NCBI RefSeq assembly: GCF_017255295.1
Contig: NZ_JAFKDE010000006.1
Coordinates: forward strand, 124,001-188,000
Reading direction: 5' to 3'
DNA: 64,000 nt
Source: Nitratireductor aquimarinus
Lineage (GTDB): Bacteria; Pseudomonadota; Alphaproteobacteria; Rhizobiales; Rhizobiaceae
Positions 1 to 8,909 of this stretch are shown here, piece by piece. A program made the translations under genes and the position numbers. Numbering within the stretch: the first letter of the stretch is position 1; each line of letters opens with the position of its first letter. The notes beneath the pieces were generated by a model. That model had not been told where the DNA came from. It worked only from the letters and a program-made list of their open reading frames with translations, and did no database searches.

Positions 1-72
1 GCCTACAAGTTCGACATCGTTCTGCGTGGCCGCCGCTCGACCCTTTTTGAAAACCGCATGGAGGGCAATTGA
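1..72 (+). CDS. pcaH: Protocatechuate 3,4-dioxygenase beta subunit, C-terminal end (partial)
   Basis: Only the last 23 codons are in the window; the visible residues end in LRGRRSTLFENRMEGN. This tail matches what is known of PcaH, which contributes the iron-binding chain of the ring-cleaving dioxygenase that opens protocatechuate to beta-carboxy-cis,cis-muconate. The stop codon TGA (70-72) overlaps the ATG of the next gene by one base, the translationally coupled pcaH-pcaG arrangement. The identification leans on that neighbour as much as on the short fragment. Confidence 0.85.
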   Translation, partial: AYKFDIVLRGRRSTLFENRMEGN

Positions 73-686
73 TGGCCCAGGATCTCAATCGCCTGAAGGA
101 AAGCGCGTCGCAGACCGCCGGCCCTTACGTCCATATCGGCCTGACGCCGAATTTCTGCGGCATTGAAGGCATCTTCCCTGACGATCTCGGCGCATCGCTC
201 GTCAGCGACCAGACGAAGGGCGAGCGCATCAGCGTGGTGATCCGCGTGTTTGACGGAACGGGCTCGGTTCTGAAGGACGCGCTGGTGGAAACCTGGCAGG
301 CCGACGCCGAGGGGCTTTACAACTCCCCTTCGGAGACGCGCGGCGCGGCGGACCCTGCCTTCAGCGGCTGGGGGCGGTTTCCCTCCGACATGGAAAGCGG
401 CGAAATCCGCTTCGAGACGATCAAGCCCGGACCGGTTCCCTTCCCCGGTGGACGCATGATGGCGCCGCACATCAATCTCTGGATCGTGGCGCGCGGCATC
501 AATCTGGGGCTGGCGACGCGCCTGTATTTCGGTGACGAAGAGGCAGCAAACGCCGAGGACCCGGTGCTCGCGCGGATCGAACATCGAAACCGCGTGCCGA
601 CGCTGATCGCCAGCCGCGACGGCGACATCTACACGTTCGACATCCATCTCCAGGGGGAGATGGAAACGGTGTTCTTCGACATCTGA
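72..686 (+). CDS. pcaG: Protocatechuate 3,4-dioxygenase alpha subunit
   Basis: The 204-residue protein is the usual length for PcaG. It carries the intradiol dioxygenase features 'GPYVHIGLTPNF' near the N-terminus, 'VETWQADAEGLYNSP' in the middle and 'PHINLWIVARGI...LATRLYFGDE' later. It pairs with PcaH to form the (alpha-beta) dioxygenase; the alpha chain does not itself bind the iron. A TTG lies one codon upstream, but the ATG at 72, overlapping the pcaH stop, is the better start. It is followed by a 12-bp hairpin and then pcaB. Confidence 0.95.
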   Translation: MAQDLNRLKESASQTAGPYVHIGLTPNFCGIEGIFPDDLGASLVSDQTKGERISVVIRVFDGTGSVLKDALVETWQADAEGLYNSPSETRGAADPAFSGWGRFPSDMESGEIRFETIKPGPVPFPGGRMMAPHINLWIVARGINLGLATRLYFGDEEAANAEDPVLARIEHRNRVPTLIASRDGDIYTFDIHLQGEMETVFFDI

Positions 687-719
687 ACGACACCCCGCTT
701 TCTTTTTTGCCGCATCAAC

Positions 720-748
720 CTGCCGCCGGGCCAATCGCCCGGCGGCAG
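720..748 (+). terminator. GC-rich hairpin between pcaG and pcaB
   Basis: Perfect 12-bp inverted repeat (720-731 with 737-748, core CTGCCGCCGGGC) around a 5-nt loop. There is no uridine run after it, so it may act as an mRNA-stabilising or partial-termination hairpin rather than a full terminator. pcaB begins 45 nt downstream. Confidence 0.5.
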
Positions 749-793
749 ATGTGTTATTGAGCTACTCAGAACGCCAACCGGGACATTTGCCGC

Positions 794-1858
794 ATGACCA
801 TCTCCGTGTTCGATCATCCCATCCTTTCAGGCCTGCTTGGCGACGAGGAGCTCGCGCATCTCTTTTCCGCGCGGGCGGAACTCGACGCGGTGCTGAAATT
901 CGAGGCCGCGCTTGCCGAAGCCGAAGCCGATGAGGGCGTCATTCCGCGCCCGGCGGCGGAGACGATCACCGCGACGCTAGCGCGCTTCAGCCCGGATGTG
1001 GCCGGTCTGAAGGCCGGCGTGGCGCAGGACGGGGTGGTTGTGCCGGCGCTGGTCAGGGAATTACGCGCAGCCCTTCCCGAAGACGTCAGGGCGCATCTCC
1101 ATTTCGGCTCGACCAGCCAGGACGTGATCGATACGGGGTTTGCACTGCGGGTGCGCGATGCGGTGGCGATTCTTGCGCGGCGGCTTGCCGGGCTGATTGA
1201 CGCGCTGGAGGCTTTGGAGACGCGGGACGGACAGACCAAAGTGATGGCGCATACGCGCATGCAGGCCGCCATTCCCGTTTCCGCCAGCCGGAAAATCCGG
1301 TCATGGCGTGAACCGCTCATCCGCGATGTGCGACGGCTGGAGACGGTTCAGGGCGACATCGCGGTGCTGCATTTCGGTGGCGCAGCCGGCACGCTCGACA
1401 AGCTCGGCCACAAGGGCGAGGCCGTTGCCGGGCGGCTGGCGGCACGGCTTGGCCTTGCGCAGCCCGACCATGCCCGCCACAGCGAGCGCGACGGGATCGC
1501 CGCTTTTGCCTCCGTTCTCTCGCTGATCAGCGGAAGCCTCGGCAAAATGGGGCAGGACATCGTGCTTGCCGCGCAGAGCGAAATTGGTGAGATCGAACTG
1601 GCGGCGGGCGGCGGATCTTCCGCCATGCCGCACAAGAAGAACCCGGTCGCCGCCGAAGCGCTGGTGACGCTCGCGCGCTTCAACGCCACGCTGGTGGGTG
1701 GCGTGCATCAGGCGCTGGTGCATGAAAACGAACGCTCCGGCGCGGCGTGGACGCTGGAGTGGATGCTTCTGCCGCAGATGGTTGTCGCAACGGGTGCGGC
1801 CTTGCTCAAGGCTTCGGAACTGGTGGACGGGCTGGCGTTCAAGGCCAGGAGCGTTTAG
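794..1858 (+). CDS. pcaB: 3-carboxy-cis,cis-muconate cycloisomerase
   Basis: A 354-residue member of the fumarase/aspartase superfamily. The signature loop 'GGGSSAMPHKKNPVAAEA' near residue 280 is intact, as is the 'FGSTSQDVIDTGFAL' motif near residue 105. PcaB closes beta-carboxymuconate to gamma-carboxymuconolactone, the step after PcaHG, which fits its position downstream of pcaG. The ATG at 794 has only a weak ribosome site, but homologues start at this MTISVFDHP-type N-terminus. The protein is about the length of alphaproteobacterial PcaB and shorter than the pseudomonad enzyme. Confidence 0.93.
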   Translation: MTISVFDHPILSGLLGDEELAHLFSARAELDAVLKFEAALAEAEADEGVIPRPAAETITATLARFSPDVAGLKAGVAQDGVVVPALVRELRAALPEDVRAHLHFGSTSQDVIDTGFALRVRDAVAILARRLAGLIDALEALETRDGQTKVMAHTRMQAAIPVSASRKIRSWREPLIRDVRRLETVQGDIAVLHFGGAAGTLDKLGHKGEAVAGRLAARLGLAQPDHARHSERDGIAAFASVLSLISGSLGKMGQDIVLAAQSEIGEIELAAGGGSSAMPHKKNPVAAEALVTLARFNATLVGGVHQALVHENERSGAAWTLEWMLLPQMVVATGAALLKASELVDGLAFKARSV

Positions 1859-1889
1859 CAGGGCGCTGTGTTCCCGGGCGTCCGTCGGC

Positions 1890-2050
1890 GCTCGCCCCTC
1901 ACCCTTACCCTCTCCCCGCCAGCGGGGAGAGGGAGACCTCGACGTGGTGGGTCAATTTTCAACCGGTGGCGCTCCACAGAAACGTGGCGGTGCAACGCTG
2001 CCTTCTCCCCGCAGGCGGGGAGAAGGTCCCGGCAGGGGGATGAGGGGCGC
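1890..2050. repeat. Paired palindromic extragenic repeat
   Basis: Two hairpins, 1911-1932 (TCTCCCCGCC/AGCGGGGAGA) and 2001-2026 (CCTTCTCCCC...GGGGAGAAGG), lie inside a larger inverted arrangement: CCCCTCACCC near 1895 on the left, GATGAGGGGC near 2040 on the right. This is the common rhizobial intergenic element built on 'CTCTCCCCGC' cores. It sits between the convergent pcaB and paaZ genes, where such elements usually occur, and probably works as a bidirectional transcript end. Confidence 0.7.
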
Positions 2051-2109
2051 TGCGCCAGTTCTCCAGAATGCCGGAGGACATGGCAAAGGACGCCCCAAAT
2101 CGCCCCACG

Positions 2110-4140
2110 CTACATGGCGTTCATGGTCAGGAGTTCGTAGGCGGCAACCTGCTCGCCTTCCTGATTGTAGACGCCGACATCCCAGCGCACTTCGCCATAT
2201 TCGTCCTTGCGGCGGGTCTTCTGCTTGACCGTGAGGCGCACTTTCAGCGTGTCGCCGGGGGAAACCGGCTTCATGAAGCGCAGATTGTCGAGGCCGTAAT
2301 TGGCGAGCACCGGTCCGGGCGCAGCCTCCACGAACATGCCTGCCGCAAAGGACAGGATGAGATAGCCATGGGCGACGCGGCCGGGGAAGAACGGATTGGC
2401 GGCAGCCGCCTCCTCGTCCATATGCGCGTAGAACGTATCACCGGTGAACTCGGCGAAATGCTCGATGTCCGCCAGCGTCACCTCGCGCGGACCGGCCCAG
2501 AGTGTGCGGCCGGGCTCCAGTTCGCCAAAGGTCAGGCGGAAGGGATGCGGCTCTTTCTCTTCGGTCGAAGCGCCAGCCACATAGCGGTTGGTGATGCCGG
2601 CGATCAGATCGGGGCTCGCCTGGATCGCGGTGCGCTGCATGTAGTGCATCACGCCACGGACGCCGCCCAGCTCCTCGCCGCCGCCGGCGCGGCCCGGACC
2701 GCCATGCACCATGTGCGGCAGCGGCGAACCGTGGCCGGTTGCCTCCTTACCGGTGTCGCGGTTGGCGAAATAGAGCCGGCCATGGAAAGCGCCCGCTTCC
2801 AGAACCGCCTGCCGGGCCACCGCCGGGTCATGCGTGAAGACCGAGGCGACAAGCGAGCCCTCGCCGCGATTGGCGAGTTTCAGCGCATGGCCGAGATCCC
2901 GGTACGGCATGATGGTGGACACGGGGCCGAACGCCTCGACCGAATGCAGCTTCTGAGCGCCATCGGGATCGTCGCAGGAGAACAGCATGGGCGGCACGAA
3001 TGCGCCCGCTCCGGCATCGGCATCGGTGACCGAAAACGCATCCGGATCGCCGAAGACACGGCGGGCCTCGGTGGCGAGAATGCCGGCCTTCTCAAGAACG
3101 TCGTCGCGCTGGGCGAGGCTTGCGAGCGCGCCCATCCGCACGCCTTCGCTGCGCGGATTACCGACTACGGTCTTCTCAAGCCGGGCGATGAGCGCGTCGG
3201 TGACCGCATCGCGGTGTGCGTCGGGCACGAAAATACGGCGTACAGCGGTGCATTTCTGGCCGGCCTTGGCCGTCATCTCGCGGTGCACTTCCTTGATGAA
3301 AGCGTCGAATTCAGGCGTTCCGGGGGCTGCATCCGGCCCAAGCACCGAAGCGTTGAGCGAATCCTGCTCGGCCACGAAGCGCACGGAATTGCCGATGATC
3401 TTCGGGTTGGCGCGCAGCATGGATGCGGTGGAGGCGGAGCCCGTGAAGGACACCACGTCCTGACCGGTCAGGCGGTCAAGCAGGTCTCCGGTGGAACCCG
3501 CAATGAACTGAACCGCGCCTTCCGGGAACAGGCCGGATTCCACGATCATGCGGAAACAGGCTTCAGCCAGCCACGCGGTGGCGGAGGCCGGTTTGACGAT
3601 GGCCGGAACGCCGGCGATCAGCGTCGGTGCAAGCTTTTCCAGCATGCCCCAGACGGGGAAGTTGAAGGCGTTGATGTGGACGGCCACGCCCTGAAGTGGG
3701 GTCGCCACGTGCTGGCCAACGAAGTTTCCGGAGCGGGAAAGCTGCTCCAGCGCGCCATCCACATAGACCCTGTCATCGGGCAGCTCACGCCGGGCCTTGG
3801 ACGAATAGACGAACAGCGTGCCGATGCCGCCATCAATGTCGATCATCGAGTCAGGCTTGGTCGCACCGGTCTCGTAGGAAAGCTCGTAGAGCGCTTCGCG
3901 GCGGTCGTTCAGATACTGCGCCAGCGCCTTGATGGCGAAGGCGCGGTCGTGGAACGTCATCGCGCGCAGCGCCGGCCCGCCCACCTGGCGGGCATGATCG
4001 GCCATGCCGGCGAAATCCAGCTTCTGCGAACCGAGTTCGGCAACCACATCGCCGGTGACCGCACTCCGCAGGGGTTTGAGATCGCCCGAGGGCGCAACCC
4101 ACGCCCCTGCCGCATAGCTTTCAAGCCGCATCACGCTCAT
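2110..4140 (-). CDS. paaZ: Bifunctional aldehyde dehydrogenase / oxepin-CoA hydrolase PaaZ
   Basis: The 676-residue protein has two domains. Residues 1 to about 520 are an aldehyde dehydrogenase: '[20 protein letters not shown]' N-terminal region, '[10 protein letters not shown]' NAD loop, and '[13 protein letters not shown]' with the catalytic cysteine. The C-terminal 150 residues are a MaoC-type hydratase with the catalytic '[15 protein letters not shown]' motif. PaaZ hydrolyses oxepin-CoA and oxidises the resulting semialdehyde in phenylacetate degradation. The start has a good AAGGAG seven bases upstream. It lies 18 bp behind the P450 gene and is probably in the same operon. The paaABCDE epoxidase genes are not in this window. 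Confidence 0.96.
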   Translation of the reverse strand: MSVMRLESYAAGAWVAPSGDLKPLRSAVTGDVVAELGSQKLDFAGMADHARQVGGPALRAMTFHDRAFAIKALAQYLNDRREALYELSYETGATKPDSMIDIDGGIGTLFVYSSKARRELPDDRVYVDGALEQLSRSGNFVGQHVATPLQGVAVHINAFNFPVWGMLEKLAPTLIAGVPAIVKPASATAWLAEACFRMIVESGLFPEGAVQFIAGSTGDLLDRLTGQDVVSFTGSASTASMLRANPKIIGNSVRFVAEQDSLNASVLGPDAAPGTPEFDAFIKEVHREMTAKAGQKCTAVRRIFVPDAHRDAVTDALIARLEKTVVGNPRSEGVRMGALASLAQRDDVLEKAGILATEARRVFGDPDAFSVTDADAGAGAFVPPMLFSCDDPDGAQKLHSVEAFGPVSTIMPYRDLGHALKLANRGEGSLVASVFTHDPAVARQAVLEAGAFHGRLYFANRDTGKEATGHGSPLPHMVHGGPGRAGGGEELGGVRGVMHYMQRTAIQASPDLIAGITNRYVAGASTEEKEPHPFRLTFGELEPGRTLWAGPREVTLADIEHFAEFTGDTFYAHMDEEAAAANPFFPGRVAHGYLILSFAAGMFVEAAPGPVLANYGLDNLRFMKPVSPGDTLKVRLTVKQKTRRKDEYGEVRWDVGVYNQEGEQVAAYELLTMNAM

Positions 4141-4158
4141 GGAAAACTCCTTTATTGA

Positions 4159-5397
4159 TCAGCGCACCCGCGCCGGCAGCCGGGAGAAGCCGCGAAAGCG
4201 CACACGTCCGGTGCGTTCCGGCTCGCCCGTCATCCGGTAGTCGGGGAAACGTTTGAGAAAATGCGAAATGCCGATGCGCCCTTCCATGCGCGCAAGCGAG
4301 AAGCCCGCGCACAGATGAGGCCCACCGGCAAAGGCCAGATGCTTGTTGGGCCTGCGCCCCACATCAAGCCGGTCCGGATCGGCAAACTGGCGCGGATCGC
4401 GGTTGGCAGCACCAATGCACAGATGGATCGGCGTGCCCGGCTCCACGGTTTCGCCATGGAACTCCACCGGCTCCACCGCCATGCGGTTGCCGAGCTGGTT
4501 GGGGCTCTGGAAACGCAAGAACTCATCGACCGCCGTCGCGATCAGGTCCGGGTCGGCTTCAAGCCGCGCCTTCTCTTCAGGCCAGTGCAATAGCTCATAA
4601 AGGGCGTTGCCGATGAGGTTCGTGGTGGTCTCGTGACCGGCATTGAGGATGAAGATGCAGTTCTGCAGAAGCTCCACCTCGGAGAGCTCTTCGCCCTCAT
4701 TGCCATTGATGAGACGGGTCAGGACGTCGGTCGCCGGATCACCGGGATTGCGCCGGCGATCATCGGCAATGTCCTTCAGGAACGCCTTGAAATCGGTGAC
4801 AGAGGTGTTGCCCCATTTGAGCTGCTCGTCGGTGAGAACCGGTTCGAGCGCACCAAGAATGGCAAGCGACCAGTCGCGCAGCGGCTCGCGCGCCTCGTGG
4901 GGAATATCGAACAGATTGCCGATCACCTCGATGGGGATCGCGGCGGCGAAATCCTCGATGAGATCGACCTCGCCCTTCTCTTCCATACGGTCGAGCAAGC
5001 CATCGACCAGCGTGATCAGACCCGGCTCAAGCGCTGCCAGCGCACGCGGCGTGAGCGCGCCCATCATGATCTTGCGCACCCGTGTGTGGAGCGGCGGATC
5101 GTTGAAGACGAGGCTCGTCGTGTGATGCTCGTAAAGCGGCGTGTCGCCGAACTTCGGCAGGAACTCGGCCTTCTTGTCGGAGGAAAAGGTTTTCGTGTCG
5201 CGATAGACGCGGTCGAGATCCTCATAGCGCGACAGCATGACCGACCCGTCGGCGAAACGCTTCAGGGGCGCGTGCTCCAGAAGTGCGTGATAGACCGGAA
5301 ACGGATCGTCCACGAAGCCCGCGGGCAGCGCCGTCAATTCAAAGCCCTCCGCCAGTTTCTCGCCATTGGTTGCAGCGTTGTCTGCCGTTTTTGTCAT
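4159..5397 (-). CDS. Cytochrome P450
   Basis: A 412-residue soluble bacterial P450. It has the I-helix 'NAGHETTTNLIGN', the K-helix ExxR as 'DEFLRFQSP', and the haem-ligand loop 'FAGGPHLCAGFSLARME' with its cysteine. It needs a ferredoxin and reductase, neither of which is nearby. It is the first gene of a minus-strand operon with paaZ; GGAGGAGAGC precedes the ATG. Its promoter region is shared with paaI and contains a TetR-type operator, so it is probably induced with the phenylacetate genes. Its substrate cannot be read from sequence. An aromatic or phenylacetate-related compound is an inference from context only. Confidence 0.93.
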   Translation of the reverse strand: MTKTADNAATNGEKLAEGFELTALPAGFVDDPFPVYHALLEHAPLKRFADGSVMLSRYEDLDRVYRDTKTFSSDKKAEFLPKFGDTPLYEHHTTSLVFNDPPLHTRVRKIMMGALTPRALAALEPGLITLVDGLLDRMEEKGEVDLIEDFAAAIPIEVIGNLFDIPHEAREPLRDWSLAILGALEPVLTDEQLKWGNTSVTDFKAFLKDIADDRRRNPGDPATDVLTRLINGNEGEELSEVELLQNCIFILNAGHETTTNLIGNALYELLHWPEEKARLEADPDLIATAVDEFLRFQSPNQLGNRMAVEPVEFHGETVEPGTPIHLCIGAANRDPRQFADPDRLDVGRRPNKHLAFAGGPHLCAGFSLARMEGRIGISHFLKRFPDYRMTGEPERTGRVRFRGFSRLPARVR

Positions 5398-5446
5398 GCT
5401 CTCCTCCCGGAAGCGGCCCCACCGCCTCCTCTCAACAGTATTATTG

Positions 5447-5460
5447 ACCGACCGGTCGGT
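5447..5460. promoter_or_regulatory. TetR-type operator between the P450-paaZ and paaI-paaK operons
   Basis: Perfect 14-bp palindrome ACCGACCGGTCGGT, the classic TetR-family form seen with PaaR-like regulators. It is 50 bp upstream of the P450 start and 44 bp upstream of the paaI start, so one bound repressor could silence both. The TetR gene at 7395 is the obvious candidate; that link is inferred. Confidence 0.75.
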
Positions 5461-5503
5461 TTATGCAAGTCTGCTTTCACCGACGCCGTTGGGAGGAGCC
5501 TAG

Positions 5504-5950
5504 ATGTCACAAATGCAACTGTCTCCACAGGAGATCGCAGAGCGCAGCGCAGCAGCCATGTGGGCGCGCGACGACGCCTCGCAATGGCTCGGATGCAGCC
5601 TTGATGCGGTGGCGCCGGGCAGCGCCACCCTGTCGATGACGGTGGAAACGCACCACACGAACGGGCACGACATCTGCCACGGCGGCTACATCTTCACACT
5701 GGCGGATTCCGCCTTCGCCTTTGCGTGCAACTCCTACAACCAGATCGTTGTCGCGCAGCACAATTCCATCACCTTCGTTGCGCCCGGCGCGCTCGGCGAC
5801 CGGCTTACAGCGGTGGCGCGCGAGGTGGCGCGGTTCGGGCGCTCGGGCATCTATGATGTTCGCGTGGAGAACCAGAACGGCAAAGTCATCGCGGAGTTTC
5901 GCGGCAATTCCCGCGTCATTGGCGGCAAGCATTTCGAGGAAGACGCCTGA
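5504..5950 (+). CDS. paaI: Hydroxyphenylacetyl-CoA thioesterase PaaI
   Basis: A 148-residue hot-dog fold thioesterase. The PaaI signature 'HDICHGGYIFTLADSAFAFACNSYN' is visible around residues 50-75, followed by 'VAQHNSITFVAPGALGDRL'. The enzyme releases CoA from dead-end hydroxyphenylacetyl-CoA products and protects the free CoA pool. GGGAGGAG stands five bases before the ATG. paaK follows after 27 bp, so the two are co-transcribed from the promoter region with the TetR operator. Confidence 0.94.
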   Translation: MSQMQLSPQEIAERSAAAMWARDDASQWLGCSLDAVAPGSATLSMTVETHHTNGHDICHGGYIFTLADSAFAFACNSYNQIVVAQHNSITFVAPGALGDRLTAVAREVARFGRSGIYDVRVENQNGKVIAEFRGNSRVIGGKHFEEDA

Positions 5951-5977
5951 CGGCATCCTCATCTTCGGGAGATAATG

Positions 5978-7288
5978 ATGAAAGACCTGCCCCCCAAAAA
6001 GGAAGACCTGGACCCGATCGAAATCGCCTCGCGCGATGAAATCCAGGCCCTGCAGCTTGTGCGCCTCAAATGGTCGCTCAGGCACGCCTATGAAAACGTA
6101 CCGCATTACAAGAAGAGCTTCGACGCCGCCGGTGTTCATCCCGACGATCTGAAGCAGCTTTCCGACCTGTCGAAATTCCCCTTCACGGTGAAGACGGACC
6201 TGCGCGACAATTATCCGTTCGGCATGTTCGCCGTGCCGCGCGAGAAGGTGGCGCGCATTCACGCCTCATCCGGCACGACCGGCAAGCCGACCGTTGTGGG
6301 CTACACCGCAAAGGACATCGACACCTGGGCCGAGGTGATGGCGCGCTCGATCCGCGCATCCGGCACGCGGGCGGGCGACATCGTTCACGTGGCCTATGGC
6401 TATGGGCTCTTCACGGGCGGTCTGGGTGCGCATTACGGCGCGGAGCGGCTGGGCGCGACGGTGGTGCCGGCATCGGGCGGCATGACCACGCGGCAGGTGA
6501 CGCTGATCGAGGATTTTCGGGCCGACACGATCATGGTCACGCCCTCCTACATGCTGTCGATCCTCGATGAATACCGCGCGCGCGGCCTCGACCCGCGCAA
6601 GAGCCCGCTCAAGGTGGGCATTTTCGGCGCCGAGCCATGGACCAACGCCATGCGCGCCGAGATCGAAGACGCATTCGACATGCATGCGGTCGACATTTAC
6701 GGCCTGTCGGAAGTGATGGGACCGGGTGTTGCCAATGAGTGTGTGGAGACCAAGGACGGGCTACATATCTGGGAAGACCATTTCTATCCCGAGATCATCG
6801 ACCCGGAGACCGGCGAAGTGCTGCCGGACGGCGAAAAGGGCGAGCTGGTTTTCACCTCGCTCACCAAGGAAGCCTTCCCCATCGTGCGCTACCGCACGCG
6901 CGACCTGACGCGGCTTCTGCCGGGCACGGCGCGCTCCATGCGCCGCATGGAGAAGATCACCGGCCGCTCGGACGACATGATGATCCTGCGCGGGGTCAAT
7001 GTGTTTCCCACCCAGATCGAGGAGCAGATCCTCACCGTCAACGGGCTCGCGCCGCATTTCCAGATCGAGCTGACGCAGGAAGGCCGCATGGATGCGATGA
7101 CCATTCATGTGGAGATGGAAGCGCTGGAAGCGGGCGAAGAAGTGCGGCTTGCGGCCTGCCGCCAGCTCGGCGAACGCATCAAGGATGTGGTCGGCGTGAC
7201 GGTGCGCGTCAACGCGACCGACCCCGGCGGCGTGGCCCGCAGCCAGGGCAAGGCCGTGCGCATCATCGACAAGCGCGACAAACAGTGA
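5978..7288 (+). CDS. paaK: Phenylacetate-CoA ligase
   Basis: A 436-residue adenylate-forming enzyme that activates phenylacetate with ATP and CoA, the entry step of the paa pathway. The AMP-binding loop 'HASSGTTGKPTVVGYT' is near residue 90, 'DIYGLSEVMGPGVANECVE' near 240 and 'GRSDDMMILRGVNVFPTQIE' near 330. Two ATGs stand in tandem (5975, 5978); GGGAG at 5967-5971 gives the better spacing for the second. It is preceded by paaI and followed, after about 105 bp, by a TetR regulator. Confidence 0.97.
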   Translation: MKDLPPKKEDLDPIEIASRDEIQALQLVRLKWSLRHAYENVPHYKKSFDAAGVHPDDLKQLSDLSKFPFTVKTDLRDNYPFGMFAVPREKVARIHASSGTTGKPTVVGYTAKDIDTWAEVMARSIRASGTRAGDIVHVAYGYGLFTGGLGAHYGAERLGATVVPASGGMTTRQVTLIEDFRADTIMVTPSYMLSILDEYRARGLDPRKSPLKVGIFGAEPWTNAMRAEIEDAFDMHAVDIYGLSEVMGPGVANECVETKDGLHIWEDHFYPEIIDPETGEVLPDGEKGELVFTSLTKEAFPIVRYRTRDLTRLLPGTARSMRRMEKITGRSDDMMILRGVNVFPTQIEEQILTVNGLAPHFQIELTQEGRMDAMTIHVEMEALEAGEEVRLAACRQLGERIKDVVGVTVRVNATDPGGVARSQGKAVRIIDKRDKQ

Positions 7289-7394
7289 GAGTACCGACGC
7301 TCATTTCAACAGTGACTCGCCCCTTCCCGCCCGTGAACGGCGCGAGGGGCGACACAGACGCACAAACGCACAAACGCCCCCGGGATATGCATTG

Positions 7395-7991
7395 ATGGCC
7401 CGCACCCGAGCCAAGGATTATGACGACAAGCGCGACGCCATGCTGCATGGCGCAGCGCGCATCTTCGCGCGTGACGGCTATGACCGCGCCTCGATGAACC
7501 AGCTTGCAACGGAACTCGGCGTTTCGAAGGCGCTGCTCTATCACTACTACACCTCCAAGGAAGCGCTGCTTTTCGACATTATCGAAACGCATTTGCAGGA
7601 ACTGGTGGAAGCCGTGGAAGAGGCTGACCAGCCCCATGAAGCTCCGCAGGAGCGGCTGGAAGGGCTGGTGACGGCGCTGCTCGACGCCTATCGCGATGCG
7701 GACAATGAGCACCGCGTGCAGCTTTCCGGCCTTCAGCTTCTGCCCGACGCACAGCAGGAAGAGCTGAAAGCGCTGGAGCGCCGGCTGGTTGCGCTGTTTG
7801 CCGAAGCGGTGCGGCAGGTGAACCCGGAAGTCTTCGACAACAGGCCGCTTCTGAAACCGGTGACGATGAGCCTGTTCGGCATGCTCAACTGGTTTTACAT
7901 GTGGTTCCGCGAGGATCGCGGCATCTCCCGGCAGGACTATGCGAAGCTTGCCACGCATCTTCTGGTGAGTGGCGTGAAGGGGCTCGACTGA
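7395..7991 (+). CDS. TetR family transcriptional regulator (PaaR-like)
   Basis: A 198-residue protein with an N-terminal helix-turn-helix 'RASMNQLATELGVSKALLYHYYTSKEALLFDIIE', typical of TetR. The C-terminal ligand domain has no family-specific motif that can be named by eye. Its place directly after paaK and the ACCGACCGGTCGGT palindrome at 5447 suggest it represses the paa genes and responds to phenylacetyl-CoA, as PaaR does in other proteobacteria. A TTG one codon upstream of the ATG is ignored. Confidence 0.88.
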   Translation: MARTRAKDYDDKRDAMLHGAARIFARDGYDRASMNQLATELGVSKALLYHYYTSKEALLFDIIETHLQELVEAVEEADQPHEAPQERLEGLVTALLDAYRDADNEHRVQLSGLQLLPDAQQEELKALERRLVALFAEAVRQVNPEVFDNRPLLKPVTMSLFGMLNWFYMWFREDRGISRQDYAKLATHLLVSGVKGLD

Positions 7992-8022
7992 CAATCTTGC
8001 CCGCCTCCCCGTCCCGTGGCAT

Positions 8023-8907
8023 GTGGATGGCATGGATGCGCCGACCGAAACTGCAGAAACCACCCTTTCCGATCTGATCGACCGCCTGCACGGGCGCGGC
8101 CGCCTCAGGGTCTGGTCACTGGTGATCACCCTGTTCGGCGACGCCATCGTGCCGCGTGGCGGCGAAGCGCCGCTGGCCGCACTTCAAACCGTGATGGCGC
8201 GGCTGGGCATCGAGGCCGGTGCGCTGCGCACCGCCATGTCGCGGCTTGCCGGCGATGGCTGGGTGGTGCGCGAACGGCGCGGCCGCAACTCCTTCTTCTC
8301 GCTGGACCGGCATGGCCAGCACGCCTTCGACCTGGCGACACGGCGCATCTATGCAGCGGGCGCGCCCGACTGGGATGGCTCGTGGACGGTGGCGATCGCG
8401 CCGCCCAACGGCAATGGCGAACATGACGAGGCGCTGAAGGAGCGCGGCTTCCTGAAGATCGCGGAAGGGGTTCACCTGCTGCCACGCACCAGAATGCCGA
8501 ACGGCGACGCCGTGCTCGCGGACATGCTGGTGATCCACGGTTCAAGCGCCGAACATCCCGAAATGCTGCGCAGCCTCTGGCCTTCAGACGAGATCGCCGC
8601 CGCCTATGCGGAGCTGATTGCCGATTACACGCCGCTGGCCGATCAGCTTGCCGGAACGCATATGCCCGCGCCCATCGACGCGATGGCGGCACGCACCCTG
8701 CTCATTCATGACTGGCGACGCATCGTGCTGCGCGATCCCGGCCTGCCGACCGCGCTCCTGCCGCAGGACTGGCCGGGCGAGACGGCACGCAGGCTGGTGC
8801 GCGACATCTATCGCAGACTGAGCGCACCGAGCGAAGCGTGGCTCGATGAAACCGGCCTGCCGGCGCTGGTTGATCCAAAAGGGTTCGGACGGCGCTTCGG
8901 CGACTGA
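8023..8907 (+). CDS. paaX: PaaX family transcriptional regulator
   Basis: A 294-residue PaaX-type repressor. It has the N-terminal winged helix 'LIDRLHGRGRLRVWSLVITLFGDAIVPRGGEA...ALRTAMSRLAGDGWVVRERRGRNSFFSL', then the PaaX central domain ('DGSWTVAIAPP') and the C-terminal domain. Family members repress paa operons and are released by phenylacetyl-CoA. The start is uncertain: GTG at 8023 or ATG at 8032, both without a clear ribosome site. Two different phenylacetate regulators in tandem (TetR then PaaX) is notable. It converges on the DMT transporter gene with a 2-bp gap. Confidence 0.9.
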   Translation: MDGMDAPTETAETTLSDLIDRLHGRGRLRVWSLVITLFGDAIVPRGGEAPLAALQTVMARLGIEAGALRTAMSRLAGDGWVVRERRGRNSFFSLDRHGQHAFDLATRRIYAAGAPDWDGSWTVAIAPPNGNGEHDEALKERGFLKIAEGVHLLPRTRMPNGDAVLADMLVIHGSSAEHPEMLRSLWPSDEIAAAYAELIADYTPLADQLAGTHMPAPIDAMAARTLLIHDWRRIVLRDPGLPTALLPQDWPGETARRLVRDIYRRLSAPSEAWLDETGLPALVDPKGFGRRFGD

Positions 8908-8909
8908 AC

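Noticed and set aside
2068-4158. A 696-codon open frame on the plus strand opposite paaZ
   Set aside because: It is a shadow of a real GC-rich gene: the minus-strand frame encodes a clear two-domain PaaZ, while the plus-strand translation shows no family pattern and is rich in G, R, A and H.
8219-8437. Small open frames inside paaX and other genes as extra genes
   Set aside because: They lie wholly inside well-supported genes in other frames, have no ribosome sites, and reflect high GC content.
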